DNA of 18,700 nt from assembly GCA_023266795.1 (NCBI GenBank), contig JAHFPI010000013.1, positions 1 to 18,700 of the forward strand. Direction: 5' to 3'. Below, in pieces: positions 1-8,501 of the stretch. The DNA comes from Rhodospirillales bacterium. Its GTDB lineage: Bacteria; Pseudomonadota; Alphaproteobacteria; Micavibrionales; UBA2020. The notes under the pieces are model-generated. The model was given only the letters and a program-made list of their open reading frames with translations, was not told where the DNA came from and made no database searches. Position numbers and translations under genes: made by a program. The stretch's first letter is position 1; every line of letters begins with the position of its first letter.

Positions 1-257
1 TCCTCGACGCTGTCCAGCTTGTTGGCCAGATAGGCGCCGCCGATCAGCGCACCCATCGAGGTGCCGGTGACGACCGTCGGCTCGATGCCGTGGCGTTTCA
101 GGGCGCGCACCACGCCGATATGCGCGAAGCCGCGCGCCAGCCCGCTGCCGAGGGCAAGGCCGATTTTCGGCGGGGCGGTCATGTGAACGGTTTTCGTTCC
201 GCCCTCTGCCTGCGGGGCTGCCGGTTTTTCGGGGGGCTTGTCTTTATTGCCGAACAT
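1..257 (-). CDS. Patatin-like phospholipase (RssA/YchK type), N-terminal part only
   Basis: Serine lipid acyl hydrolase of the patatin family, probably cytoplasmic or peripheral to the inner membrane. The first 85 residues are present and the rest runs off the window edge. Visible are the glycine-rich oxyanion motif GSGLARG (residues 37-43), the following AHIGVV strand/helix, and the nucleophile elbow GTSMG (65-69, Ser67). The catalytic Asp lies beyond the edge. A proline/lysine-rich stretch of about 25 residues precedes the domain. A second Met at residue 26 could be the start, but the first ATG (257) has a GGAG five bases upstream and is preferred. The gene is divergent from the MsbA-like transporter across about 110 bp. 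The family call is firm; the substrate is unknown. Confidence 0.85.
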   Translation of the reverse strand, partial: MFGNKDKPPEKPAAPQAEGGTKTVHMTAPPKIGLALGSGLARGFAHIGVVRALKRHGIEPTVVTGTSMGALIGGAYLANKLDSVE

Positions 258-367
258 TGTACTCCGTAAAATGTTATGTTTATTATTTACAGGGTTTGAA
301 GAAGGGGCTAAACTCCCCACCAGTTTAATATAGTATGGTATCCCTTTAGAAAGCATTAACTATCGCC

Positions 368-2146
368 ATGATTAAGCAACAGAATACAACGCAGGCGCAC
401 AGCATGACGGGTTCCCTGCCTCTGGTGCACCGGCTTGCCAAAACCTACATTGCGCCGCACTGGCGCAATCTGGTGCTGGCGATGGTGCTGATGCTCGTTT
501 CGGCGGGGATGACCGGTTCCATGGCAAAACTTATGGAACCTATTATCGACAAAGTTTTTACGGATAAAGACCCCGCCATGCTCTGGCCGGTGGCGCTGGC
601 CGTGTTTGCCGTCTTTAACATTCGCGGGCTGGCGACCTACGGCTATTCGGTGATGATGAACCGGCTGGGGCAGCAGATCGTCAGCGACATCAACCGCGAC
701 ATGTTCGCCCATCTGGTTTACGCCGATGTGGCCTTTTTCCACGGCCAGCAGAGCGGCCAGCTGTTGTCGCGCTTCATTTCCGACACCGCGATGATGCGCA
801 CCGCCATTATCGAGAGCCTGACGGGGGCGGGGAAGAATACCTTTACCGTCGTCGCGCTGGTCAGCGTGATGTTTTATCAGGACTGGAAACTGTCGCTGGC
901 GTCGGTTTTCGTTTTTCCGGTGGCGGCTTATTTCGTGAGCCGTCTCGGGCGCAGGCTGCGCAAGGTGTCGCACAACATGCAGGTGGAGACGGGCAACCTG
1001 ACCAGCATCCTCAACCAGTCCTTTCAAGGCAACCGGCACGTCAAGTCCTATGCCATGGAGGAGTACGAGAAAACCCGCATCAACACGATCATCTATAATA
1101 TCTTCCGCCTGATGGACAGGTCGTTCCGCGCCTCGGCGGTGGTTTCGCCGGTGGCGGAAGTGCTGAGCGGCCTGGCGATCGTCATGATCATTATTTATGG
1201 CGGGCATCAGGTGATCGCCGGGACAAGCACCTCCGGCAAGCTGTTTTCTTTTATCGCGGCATTCCTGATGGCCTTCGAGCCGATGAAGCGGCTGGCCAAG
1301 CTCAGCAACACCATGCAGATGGGGCTGGCGGCGATCGACCGGCTGTTCACCATGCTCGATATCCGGCCCTCCATCTGCGACAGGGAAGGCGCCGCCGCCC
1401 TGCGGGTCACCGATGCGGTGGTGAGTTTTGAAAATGTCAGTTTCGCTTACGCGGACGGCAGCGAGGCGCTGCGCGGCGTTTCCTTCACGGCGCCCGCCGG
1501 AAAAACCATCGCGCTGGTGGGCGAGTCGGGGGCGGGAAAAACCACCATCCTCAATCTCATCCCGCGCTTTCACGATGTCACCGGCGGTTCCATCAAAATC
1601 GACGGTCAGGATATCCGCGACGTGACCCTCAACAGCCTGCGTAAAAGCACGGCGCTGGTCAGTCAGGAAATCGCCATTTTCAACGATACGATCCGCGATA
1701 ATATCGCCTACGGCTCGCTGCAGGCGACGGATGAGGAGATCATCGCCGCCGCCAAGCTGGCCGCCGCGCACGAATTCATTTCGGAACTGGCGGAGGGCTA
1801 TAACACCCGCGTAGGCGAAAACGGCGTGAAGCTTTCCGGCGGGCAGCGGCAGCGCATCGCGATTGCCCGCGCCCTGCTCAAGAACGCGCCGATCCTGCTG
1901 CTCGACGAGGCGACCTCCGCGCTGGATGCCAATTCCGAACGGCTGGTGCAGGCGGCGCTGGAAAGGCTGCAACAGGGACGGACGACGATTGTCGTCGCGC
2001 ACCGCCTCTCCACCATCATCGGCGCGGACATCATCTATGTGCTGGACGGCGGAAAAATCGTCGAATCCGGCAGCCATGCCGCGCTGCTGGCGCAGAACGG
2101 CGCCTATGCGCGCCTCTACGGCAACCTGCTGAAAGAGTCGGCTTGA
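368..2146 (+). CDS. ABC transporter, fused permease/ATPase, MsbA-like lipid exporter
   Basis: Homodimeric type IV ABC half-transporter of the inner membrane, in the family that flips lipid A-core or other lipids. Residues 1-335 form the six-helix transmembrane domain. Residues 350-590 form the nucleotide-binding domain, with Walker A GESGAGKT (385-392), Q-loop around Gln433, signature LSGGQ (489-493), Walker B LLLDE (510-514), D-loop SALD and switch His545. The length of 592 aa is normal for MsbA. The ATG at 368 has only a weak purine stretch upstream. An in-frame ATG at 404 (residue 13) follows an AGG and is an alternative start. The stop overlaps the TTG start of the next gene, so the two are probably translated together. 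Alphaproteobacteria often carry several MsbA-like paralogues, so lipid A as the cargo is inference. Confidence 0.9.
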   Translation: MIKQQNTTQAHSMTGSLPLVHRLAKTYIAPHWRNLVLAMVLMLVSAGMTGSMAKLMEPIIDKVFTDKDPAMLWPVALAVFAVFNIRGLATYGYSVMMNRLGQQIVSDINRDMFAHLVYADVAFFHGQQSGQLLSRFISDTAMMRTAIIESLTGAGKNTFTVVALVSVMFYQDWKLSLASVFVFPVAAYFVSRLGRRLRKVSHNMQVETGNLTSILNQSFQGNRHVKSYAMEEYEKTRINTIIYNIFRLMDRSFRASAVVSPVAEVLSGLAIVMIIIYGGHQVIAGTSTSGKLFSFIAAFLMAFEPMKRLAKLSNTMQMGLAAIDRLFTMLDIRPSICDREGAAALRVTDAVVSFENVSFAYADGSEALRGVSFTAPAGKTIALVGESGAGKTTILNLIPRFHDVTGGSIKIDGQDIRDVTLNSLRKSTALVSQEIAIFNDTIRDNIAYGSLQATDEEIIAAAKLAAAHEFISELAEGYNTRVGENGVKLSGGQRQRIAIARALLKNAPILLLDEATSALDANSERLVQAALERLQQGRTTIVVAHRLSTIIGADIIYVLDGGKIVESGSHAALLAQNGAYARLYGNLLKESA

Positions 2147-3087
2147 CGAAACAAGTCGAAAAGATAGCGTCCGCCTGCGCGTGGGTGGCGCAGAATGCGG
2201 ATCACGTCAAAATCCACACGGAAAAAATCCCGGAATATACACGATTCATTCTTGCAAAATATCCGTTGGTGACGGAGATAAGCGGCGATCATCATTACAT
2301 TTCCGCTGATAAGGAAAAAACCGCAGCTTATATCCTCGCGCTGGACAGCATCAACTTTGGCTCCGGCTATTTTCACATCGCGCAGGAATGCGGGATTGAA
2401 CTGGAATATACGGTGATTGCCGGTGGTTTAAAGAAAGCGTTCGAACGGGGAGAACTGGATAATCCGGAAGCATGGGTTCAGGTGACAGCCGCAGATTTTT
2501 CGCTGCTGTTGTCCGTGCCGCAGGGCGCGCAGCAGCAACTGGATAAGCTTATGACGTTGTTTGCGGGGCATCTGCGGCAAACGGGAGAAAAAATCCTTGC
2601 GGAATATCAGGGCAGGGTTCTTGATTTGTTAGAAAGGGCCAACCATTCTGTAGCCGATCTGGCCGACATAGCAGCCGGATGGAAAGGCTTTCATGATGTT
2701 CATTCATATAAAGGGCGGGAGATCCCGATTTTGAAACGGGCGCAGATACTGGCGTCGGATATGAACCTTGCGCTGTCCAGCCTGAAAGACATGGATAAGC
2801 TCACCATCTTTGCTGACAACATGGTGCCCCATGTGCTGCGCTGCGACGGTATCCTTGAATATGCCGCCCCGCTGGCCGCGAAAATTGACGGGGGTGTTCC
2901 GCTTTTATCAGGCAGCGCCGAAGAAATCGAAATCCGCGCCTGCGCCATTCACGCGGTGGAGCTGATGAAAGCCTCCGCCCCGCAGCCGGTGACATCCGTC
3001 AACATCGATCACCTGCTCTGGCATAGGGGATATGAGCCGGAACTTTACAGCAAGCCCAGCCACCGCACGCTGACGACGGATTATTAA
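2143..3087 (+). CDS. Queuosine 5'-phosphate N-glycosylase/hydrolase, DUF2419 (Qng1-like) queuosine salvage protein
   Basis: The family releases queuine from queuosine 5'-monophosphate, letting cells recover the modified base for tRNA. Recognition rests on C-terminal motifs by eye: KRAQIL followed by an acidic/aromatic helix (about 204-210), TIFADNMVPHVL (about 223-234; compare FADYRVPQ in the family), GILEYA, EEIEIRACAIHAVE, and a terminal VNIDHLLWHRGYE. The N-terminal ILALDSINFGSGYF matches the family's LD-x-x-NF-x-x-x-x-F element. The length of 314 aa is typical. The start is TTG at 2143, overlapping the upstream TGA as TTGA, with AAAGAG just upstream; no ATG is near. By eye the first two thirds have lower GC (near 50%) than the flanking genes, which may mean transfer. 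The family call is strong. Activity is inferred, and two positions in the VPQ motif differ. Confidence 0.82.
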   Translation: MTKQVEKIASACAWVAQNADHVKIHTEKIPEYTRFILAKYPLVTEISGDHHYISADKEKTAAYILALDSINFGSGYFHIAQECGIELEYTVIAGGLKKAFERGELDNPEAWVQVTAADFSLLLSVPQGAQQQLDKLMTLFAGHLRQTGEKILAEYQGRVLDLLERANHSVADLADIAAGWKGFHDVHSYKGREIPILKRAQILASDMNLALSSLKDMDKLTIFADNMVPHVLRCDGILEYAAPLAAKIDGGVPLLSGSAEEIEIRACAIHAVELMKASAPQPVTSVNIDHLLWHRGYEPELYSKPSHRTLTTDY

Positions 3088-3093
3088 ATCGGG

Positions 3094-3489
3094 TTACTCC
3101 GTTGTCCTGCCGTCGAAATGCTCATGCGTTTTTTCGGCGTCGGCCTTGGTGATACGCACCGTTCCGTCCTGATGCTCGGGCGGGCCGTAGATGGTGTAAA
3201 GCCGCAGCGGTTCGCTGCCGGTGTTTACGACATTGTGCCGCGCGCCGGCAGGCACGATAATCGCATCTTCGGCTTTTACTTTTGTGCGGACTCCGTCGAT
3301 CCTGACCTCACCCGCGCCTTTTTCAACGCGGAAGAACTGGTCGCGGTCGTCGTGGACTTCTTCGCCGATTTCGCTGCCCGGCTGAATGGTCATCAGGACG
3401 AGCTGGAGATAATGCCCCGTATAGAGCACGTGGCGAAAGTCGGCGTTTTCTTTCGTCAGCTTCTCGATGTTTGCGATGAAGCCTTTCAT
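3094..3489 (-). CDS. Small single-domain cupin protein
   Basis: A 131-residue mono-cupin, resembling conserved cupins annotated as mannose-6-phosphate-isomerase-like. Cupin motif 1 spans residues 38-59 with His46, Gln51 and Glu56 as likely metal ligands. Motif 2 contains PAGARH (80-85) with His85 and Asn89. Small cupins bind Fe, Mn or Zn and may be dioxygenases, isomerases or sensors; nothing here fixes the reaction. It lies 10 bases downstream of gltA on the same strand, so co-transcription is likely, although no good ribosome site precedes the ATG (only a weak GGAAA about 20 bases up), which suggests coupling to gltA translation. It converges on the Qng1-like gene with a 6-base gap. Confidence 0.75.
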   Translation of the reverse strand: MKGFIANIEKLTKENADFRHVLYTGHYLQLVLMTIQPGSEIGEEVHDDRDQFFRVEKGAGEVRIDGVRTKVKAEDAIIVPAGARHNVVNTGSEPLRLYTIYGPPEHQDGTVRITKADAEKTHEHFDGRTTE

Positions 3490-3499
3490 GGCGCTGCCG

Positions 3500-4822
3500 T
3501 TATTTCCGCTTATCCATCGGTAGGAAGGGGCGTTCGGGGGTGCCGGTGTAGAGCTGGCGGGGACGGCCGATGCGCTGGGTGGGTTCCTCGATCATCTCTT
3601 TCCACTGCGAGACCCAGCCGACGGTGCGGGCGACGGCGAACAGCACGGTGAACATCGAGGTCGGGAAGCCCATCGCCTTCAGGATGATGCCGGAATAGAA
3701 GTCGACATTGGGATAAAGCTTCTTCTCGATGAAATAGGGGTCCTGCAGGGCGATTTTTTCCAGCTCCACGGCGATGTCGAGCAGCGGATCGTCCTTGATG
3801 CCCAGTTCGTCCAGCACTTCCTTGCATGTTTTGCGCATGATCTCGGCGCGCGGGTCGTAGTTTTTGTAGACACGGTGGCCGAAGCCCATCAGGCGGAAGG
3901 TGTCGTTCTTGTCTTTGGAACGGGCGATGAATTCGGGAATGCGGCTCTTGTCGCCGATCTGGTGCAGCATGTCGAGGACGGCTTCGTTGGCGCCGCCGTG
4001 TGCACGGCCCCAGAGCGAGGCGATGCCGGAGGAGATACAGGCAAACGGATTGGCGCGGGAAGAGCCGGCCAGCCGCACGGTGGAAGTGGAGGCGTTCTGC
4101 TCATGGTCGGCGTGCAGGATGAAGATGCGGTCCATGGCGCGGGCCAGCACCGGATTGACCTTGTAAGGCTCGGAGGGGATGCCGAAGGTCATGTATAAGA
4201 AGTTTTCGGAGAAATTCAGGTCATTGCGCGGGTGCATGAACGGCTGGCCGATGGAATATTTATAGGCGAGCGCGGCAATGGTGGGGACCTTGGCGATCAT
4301 CCGGTGCGCGGCGAGCTCGCGCTGTTTCGGGTCGTCGATGTCGAGTGAATCGTGATAGAAGGCGGCGAGCGCGCCGACCGTGCCGACCATCACGGCCATC
4401 GGGTGGCTGTCGCGGCGGAAGCCGCTGAAGAAGGACAGTATCTGTTCATGCACCATCGTATGGCGGGTGATCGTGGTGACGAATTCCGTTTTTTGCGGCT
4501 TGTTCGGCAGTTCACCGTGCAGCAGCAGATAGCAGACTTCCAGAAAATCGCTTTTTTCCGCCAGTTCCTTGATGGAGTAGCCGCGATGCAGCAGGACGCC
4601 CTTGTCGCCATCGATGTAGGTGACGGCGCTTTCGCAGGCGGCGGTGGAGGTAAATCCGGGATCGTAGGTGAACATGCCGGTTTCTGCATAAAATTTTCTG
4701 ATGTCGACGACACGGGGCCCGACGGTGCCTTCCATGACCGGAAATTCGAATTTTTTTCCGGTGGCGTTATCGATCATGGTGACGGTCTGTTGAGATTTGG
4801 CTTGGGGAACTGCGCTGCTCAT
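3500..4822 (-). CDS. gltA: Citrate synthase, hexameric type II
   Basis: Condenses oxaloacetate with acetyl-CoA to form citrate, the entry step of the TCA cycle; cytoplasmic. At 440 aa it fits the Gram-negative type II enzyme. The active-site residues are His275 (in WGRAHGG), His316 (in FGHRVYKNYDPR) and Asp374 (in NVDFYSG). The oxaloacetate-binding segment HADHEQNASTSTVR begins at residue 237. The N-terminal domain of about 60 residues matches the region that makes type II enzymes sensitive to NADH. The ATG at 4822 is preceded by AGGGAG with suitable spacing. The gene sits downstream of gltX on the same strand, with a 105-base gap holding a promoter candidate, and is followed closely by the cupin gene. 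This neighbourhood is standard in alphaproteobacteria. Confidence 0.97.
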   Translation of the reverse strand: MSSAVPQAKSQQTVTMIDNATGKKFEFPVMEGTVGPRVVDIRKFYAETGMFTYDPGFTSTAACESAVTYIDGDKGVLLHRGYSIKELAEKSDFLEVCYLLLHGELPNKPQKTEFVTTITRHTMVHEQILSFFSGFRRDSHPMAVMVGTVGALAAFYHDSLDIDDPKQRELAAHRMIAKVPTIAALAYKYSIGQPFMHPRNDLNFSENFLYMTFGIPSEPYKVNPVLARAMDRIFILHADHEQNASTSTVRLAGSSRANPFACISSGIASLWGRAHGGANEAVLDMLHQIGDKSRIPEFIARSKDKNDTFRLMGFGHRVYKNYDPRAEIMRKTCKEVLDELGIKDDPLLDIAVELEKIALQDPYFIEKKLYPNVDFYSGIILKAMGFPTSMFTVLFAVARTVGWVSQWKEMIEEPTQRIGRPRQLYTGTPERPFLPMDKRK

Positions 4823-4872
4823 GGTCTTTACTCCCTATGATCTTCCCAGAACTCTATAACATTCTTATCTGG

Positions 4873-4901
4873 ATACTAGATGAGCAGGGAGATTCGAGCA
4901 A
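4873..4901 (-). promoter_or_regulatory. Candidate gltA promoter
   Basis: On the minus strand, TTGCTC (plus positions 4896-4901) and TAGTAT (4873-4878) are separated by exactly 17 bases, in the gap between gltX and gltA. This predicts a leader of roughly 45 bases before the gltA start. It would let gltA be transcribed apart from gltX. Motif match only. Confidence 0.45.
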
Positions 4902-4927
4902 TATTATTTTTTGCAGTGCAACATAAA

Positions 4928-6310
4928 TTAGGGAGATATTGCATCATTTAGCCGCCCCAGAACATCTTCTTTTCCCAGAATCTCGGCCACATGGAAAATG
5001 GAGGGGCTGTTGGTGGTGCCGGTGAGGGCGGCGCGGAGAGGCATGGCGACCTTGCCGAGTTTCAGGCCTTTCTGGGTGGAGAACTCCTTCAGCGCGGTTT
5101 CAATCGTGCCGCTGGTGAAATCGGTTAGGCCGGAAAGTGTCTGGCGGATCTCGCCGAGCAGCGGGCGGTCAATCGTCTTGCTTGCCGCTTCATCCAGCGG
5201 CAAAGGGCGATGGCGTGCATAAAACAAACCCGCATTGGCAAGTTCGATCAGCGTATGCGCGCGCTCTTTCAGGTCGTGCAGTCCTTTGCGGATACGCTCG
5301 ATGCCAACATCATCCGGTTTTTCACCGAGCGCCTTCTCCAAAAATGGCAGGAGCAGGTTCATCAGTTCATACTCTGGACATTGCCGCATGTAGTGCGCAT
5401 TGACGCTGGCGAGTTTGGCAAAATCCATGCGCGACGGCGACTGGCCGATGCCTTCGAGGCTGAAAAGTTTTATCGCTTCTTCGGTTGAAACAATATCGGT
5501 GTCGCCATGCCCCCAGCCGAGACGGAGCAGGTAGTTGCGCATCGCTTCCGGCAGATACCCCATATCGCGGTAGGCTTCGAGGCCGACAGCGCCGTGCCGC
5601 TTGGACAGCTTCGCGCCGTCCGGCCCGTGAATCAGCGGGATATGGGCGAAGACCGGCACTTCCCAGCCCATCGCATCGTAAATCATGCGCTGGCGGAAAG
5701 CGTTGGTCAGGTGGTCGTCGCCGCGAATGATGTGGGTGATGCCCATGTCATGGTCGTCGACAACGACGGAGAGCATATAGGTCGGCGTGCCATCGCTGCG
5801 GAGCATGACCATGTCGTCCAGTTGCTGGTAGGGAACGCGCACATCGCCCTGCACCGCATCCTTCACGAGCATTTCTTCGTTATGCGAGGTCGGCGCCTTG
5901 ATACGGACGACGCCCGAGGTGTGGCTCTTGTCGCGGCACCGGCGGTCGTAACTCATCGGTGACCCGCCGGCTTTTTGCGCCGCGCGCATTTTTTCGAGTT
6001 CTTCCGGCGTGCAGGTGCAGAAATAAGCCTGGCCTTTTTTAACCAGTTCGTGCGCCACTTCGGCATGACGGTTCATGCGGGCGAACTGCATGACGGGTTC
6101 GCCGTCCCAGTTGAGTCCCAGCCATTTCAATCCGTCCAGCAGGGCGTCGACGGCCTGCTGGGTGGAGCGTGCGCGGTCGGTATCCTCGATGCGCAGCAGG
6201 AAGGTGCCCTGATGATGTTTGGCGAACAGCCAGTTGAACAACGCCGTCCGCCCGCCGCCGATATGCAGGTAGCCGGTGGGAGAGGGGGCAAAACGGGTGA
6301 CGACTTTCAT
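4928..6310 (-). CDS. gltX: Glutamyl-tRNA synthetase
   Basis: Class I synthetase that charges tRNA(Glu) with glutamate, and often tRNA(Gln) too in alphaproteobacteria. At 460 aa it is close to bacterial GluRS. The N-terminal FAPSPTGYLHIGG carries the HIGH-equivalent HIGG (16-19). The KMSKS-equivalent is KLSKR (234-238). Cys98, Cys100 and Cys125 occupy the zinc-ligand positions known from E. coli GluRS, but the fourth position (127) is Asp instead of His. The ATG at 6310 is chosen because the protein then begins with the usual MKVVTRFAPSPTG and AAAGG lies about eight bases upstream; an in-frame TTG at 6328 would add six residues. The gene is divergent from comEC. Confidence 0.96.
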   Translation of the reverse strand: MKVVTRFAPSPTGYLHIGGGRTALFNWLFAKHHQGTFLLRIEDTDRARSTQQAVDALLDGLKWLGLNWDGEPVMQFARMNRHAEVAHELVKKGQAYFCTCTPEELEKMRAAQKAGGSPMSYDRRCRDKSHTSGVVRIKAPTSHNEEMLVKDAVQGDVRVPYQQLDDMVMLRSDGTPTYMLSVVVDDHDMGITHIIRGDDHLTNAFRQRMIYDAMGWEVPVFAHIPLIHGPDGAKLSKRHGAVGLEAYRDMGYLPEAMRNYLLRLGWGHGDTDIVSTEEAIKLFSLEGIGQSPSRMDFAKLASVNAHYMRQCPEYELMNLLLPFLEKALGEKPDDVGIERIRKGLHDLKERAHTLIELANAGLFYARHRPLPLDEAASKTIDRPLLGEIRQTLSGLTDFTSGTIETALKEFSTQKGLKLGKVAMPLRAALTGTTNSPSIFHVAEILGKEDVLGRLNDAISP

Positions 6311-6321
6311 TACATGAGCCT

Positions 6322-6351
6322 TTGACAATTTAGAGTGTTGTATCGTAGGTC
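6322..6351 (+). promoter_or_regulatory. Candidate comEC promoter
   Basis: A perfect -35 TTGACA (6322-6327) stands in the gltX-comEC gap, with a weak -10 TAGGTC (6346-6351) after 18 bases. A start near 6358 would exclude the GTG at 6335 and favour the comEC ATG at 6380. The weak -10 keeps confidence low. Confidence 0.3.
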
Positions 6352-6370
6352 TTTTACAGCCTTAACTCAA
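6342..6370 (-). promoter_or_regulatory. Candidate gltX promoter
   Basis: On the minus strand, TTGAGT (plus 6365-6370) and TACGAT (6342-6347) have a 17-base spacer, four of six matches each. Its -10 overlaps the candidate comEC -10, so the two divergent promoters may exclude one another. Confidence 0.35.
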
Positions 6371-6379
6371 GAGTGCCGG

Positions 6380-8482
6380 ATGTTGCCTTACATAGAACCT
6401 CTATGGACAAGCCTCCTCAAACAGCGGGAACGCTGGATTCTGTGGATTCCGGTGGCCATAGCTGCCGGAGTCGGGGGCTATTTCTCCCTGCATTTCGAGC
6501 CGCCGCTGTGGGCGGGACTCGCGGCGCTGGGCGTGCTGATCGCCGTTATCGCGCCTTTTTATAGAAACAAAGCTGCTCTGTTGCTCTGGCTGCCGTTTTT
6601 TCTGATGGTGCTCGGCTTTACGGCGGCGCAATGGCGGACATGGGCGGTCACGGCGCCGGTGCTGGAGCGCAAGACCTACCCGCTGGTGCTGCAGGGGCAG
6701 GTGGCGGCGGTCGATGCCCTGCCGGAAGGATACCGGATTGTTCTTGATGGAGTGCATTATGATACGGAGAAACGCCCGCCGCAGGAGGTGATGCCCGCGA
6801 CGGTGCGGATCAAATTAAAAAAAAGCAGCCTGCCGCCTGCCGCAGGGGATGTCGTACGGCTGAAGGCGATGCTGCTGCCGCTGTCGCCGCCGGTGCTGCC
6901 GGGAGCCTATGATTTCCAGCGGCATACTTTTTTCTCCGGCATCGGCGCGACGGGCTTTGCGATCAGCGATATGGAGATCATTACAGCTGCGGACAAGGGG
7001 TTCTTTTTCGACTTCCTCCGGCGCTATATCCGCACGCACATCAAAGACGGCATGGAGAACAGCGATGCCGCCGCAATCACCATCGCCCTGCTGGACGGCG
7101 AGGACAAGGATATTTCAAAAGAGACGTATGATACTATCCGCATTGCCGGCATCGCGCACCTGATCGCGATTTCCGGATTGCAGATCACGCTGGTGACGGG
7201 TTTTTTATTTTTTGCCGTCCGGGCGCTGCTGGCGTCCATCCCCTATATTGCGCTGCGCTATCCGGTCAAGAAAATCACCGCGTTTATCGCCATGTGCGGC
7301 GCGATTTTTTATATGATGCTGATTGGTTCCTCCATCTCGGCGGAACGCTCGGTCATCATGGTGTGCGTGGTGATGACGGCGATTATGCTCGACCGCGACC
7401 CGTTTACGCTCCGGCTGGCGGCTTTTGCGGCGGCGGCCATCCTGCTGTTCCAGCCGGAAAACCTGTTCGGGCCCGGTTTTCAGATGTCCTTTGCCGCCGT
7501 GGTGGCGCTGATCGCTTTTTATGAATCGACGCGGGAATGGTGGAGTCGGGATTACAAGCAGCGCCGTTGGTTCGCCCGCGCGGGGCTATATGTTCTGGGG
7601 TCGATGGCGACGACGCTGGTGGCGACCATGGCGACGGCAGCGTTCGCCCTCTATCATTTTTTACGGACGCCGCTGTTTCCGGGCCTGATCGCCAATCTTG
7701 TCGCCGTGCCGCTGTCTTCCTTCGTGACGATGCCTGCGGCTATTACCGGCTGTTTCCTGATGCCGCTGGGGCTGGAGAAAATTCCGCTGAAAATCGCCGA
7801 GTGGAGCGTTATCGTCATCATGAAAACGGCGGAAACCGTTTCACAATGGCCGCACGCGGTTTATCATGTTGATGCCTGGCCGCTGTGGGTTCTGGTGATG
7901 ATGTGTTCCGGAGGGCTGTGGATATGCCTGTGGCGGGATAAAATCCGCTGGCTGGGGATGCTGCCGGTTCTTGCCGGAGTAATGCTTATACCGCTGACCC
8001 CGCGCGCGGATATTCTGGTTTCTGCGGACGGCAAGCTGTTCGCCGTCCGGGATGACAGCGGCATCCTGCGCATATCCTCCGGCAAAGCGCAAAAATTCGC
8101 GCAGCAAATCTGGATCGAGCGCGAGGCGGAGCCGGGATACGATTTCTGGTCGAAAGAAAACGGGCCGCAGGAAGGCTCGCCGCTGTCCTGCGATGAAGGG
8201 GCCTGCCTTTACAGACGCAAAGGCCATCTGGTTTCTTTTGTGAAAGAATATACGGTGCTGGCGCAGGATTGCGCCGAGGCCGATATTGTCATCAGCAACC
8301 TGTATATAAAACGGGATATGTGCCCGCAACCGAAACTGCTATTCGACAAGATAGCGTTCAGGTATCGTGGCGCCCACGCCCTCTATTTCGGGGATGACGG
8401 GGCAGTTACAGTCAGGACGGTTGATGCCGAGCGGGGGGATCGGCCATGGTCCGCGCAACATCATGATTTTATTAGAGAATAA
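6380..8482 (+). CDS. comEC: ComEC/Rec2-family DNA-uptake channel protein
   Basis: Polytopic inner-membrane protein related to ComEC, the channel that carries single-stranded DNA into the cytoplasm during natural transformation. It has 700 aa. Two or three hydrophobic helices open the protein (about 18-85), followed by a soluble OB-like (DUF4131) stretch. The Competence domain begins around residue 240 with the family motif HLIAISGLQ (260-268), where Gln268 replaces the usual His, and about eight membrane helices follow. The C-terminal 150 residues correspond to the degenerate beta-lactamase-like region usual in alphaproteobacterial homologues; I see no HxHxDH metal motif. The ATG at 6380 is chosen over the upstream GTG at 6335, since the latter would overlap the promoter. 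Alphaproteobacteria keep comEC beside gltX even where competence is unproven. Confidence 0.92.
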   Translation: MLPYIEPLWTSLLKQRERWILWIPVAIAAGVGGYFSLHFEPPLWAGLAALGVLIAVIAPFYRNKAALLLWLPFFLMVLGFTAAQWRTWAVTAPVLERKTYPLVLQGQVAAVDALPEGYRIVLDGVHYDTEKRPPQEVMPATVRIKLKKSSLPPAAGDVVRLKAMLLPLSPPVLPGAYDFQRHTFFSGIGATGFAISDMEIITAADKGFFFDFLRRYIRTHIKDGMENSDAAAITIALLDGEDKDISKETYDTIRIAGIAHLIAISGLQITLVTGFLFFAVRALLASIPYIALRYPVKKITAFIAMCGAIFYMMLIGSSISAERSVIMVCVVMTAIMLDRDPFTLRLAAFAAAAILLFQPENLFGPGFQMSFAAVVALIAFYESTREWWSRDYKQRRWFARAGLYVLGSMATTLVATMATAAFALYHFLRTPLFPGLIANLVAVPLSSFVTMPAAITGCFLMPLGLEKIPLKIAEWSVIVIMKTAETVSQWPHAVYHVDAWPLWVLVMMCSGGLWICLWRDKIRWLGMLPVLAGVMLIPLTPRADILVSADGKLFAVRDDSGILRISSGKAQKFAQQIWIEREAEPGYDFWSKENGPQEGSPLSCDEGACLYRRKGHLVSFVKEYTVLAQDCAEADIVISNLYIKRDMCPQPKLLFDKIAFRYRGAHALYFGDDGAVTVRTVDAERGDRPWSAQHHDFIRE

Positions 8483-8501
8483 ATTGATTTATGGAAATAT
8501 T

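Noticed and set aside
304..318. GGGG-N7-CCCC inverted repeat in the patatin/ABC gap
   Set aside because: Only four base pairs of stem and no T-run; not convincing as terminator or operator.
356..2077. Very long open frame (573 codons) on the minus strand opposite the ABC transporter
   Set aside because: It is the antisense shadow of a high-GC gene with complete ABC motifs; its translation is rich in His, Arg and Gly with no recognisable domain.
8465..8485. TTTATT-AGAG-AATAAA inverted repeat at the comEC stop
   Set aside because: The stem is six A/T pairs only, too weak for a terminator, and it lies in an AT-rich stretch where such matches are common.
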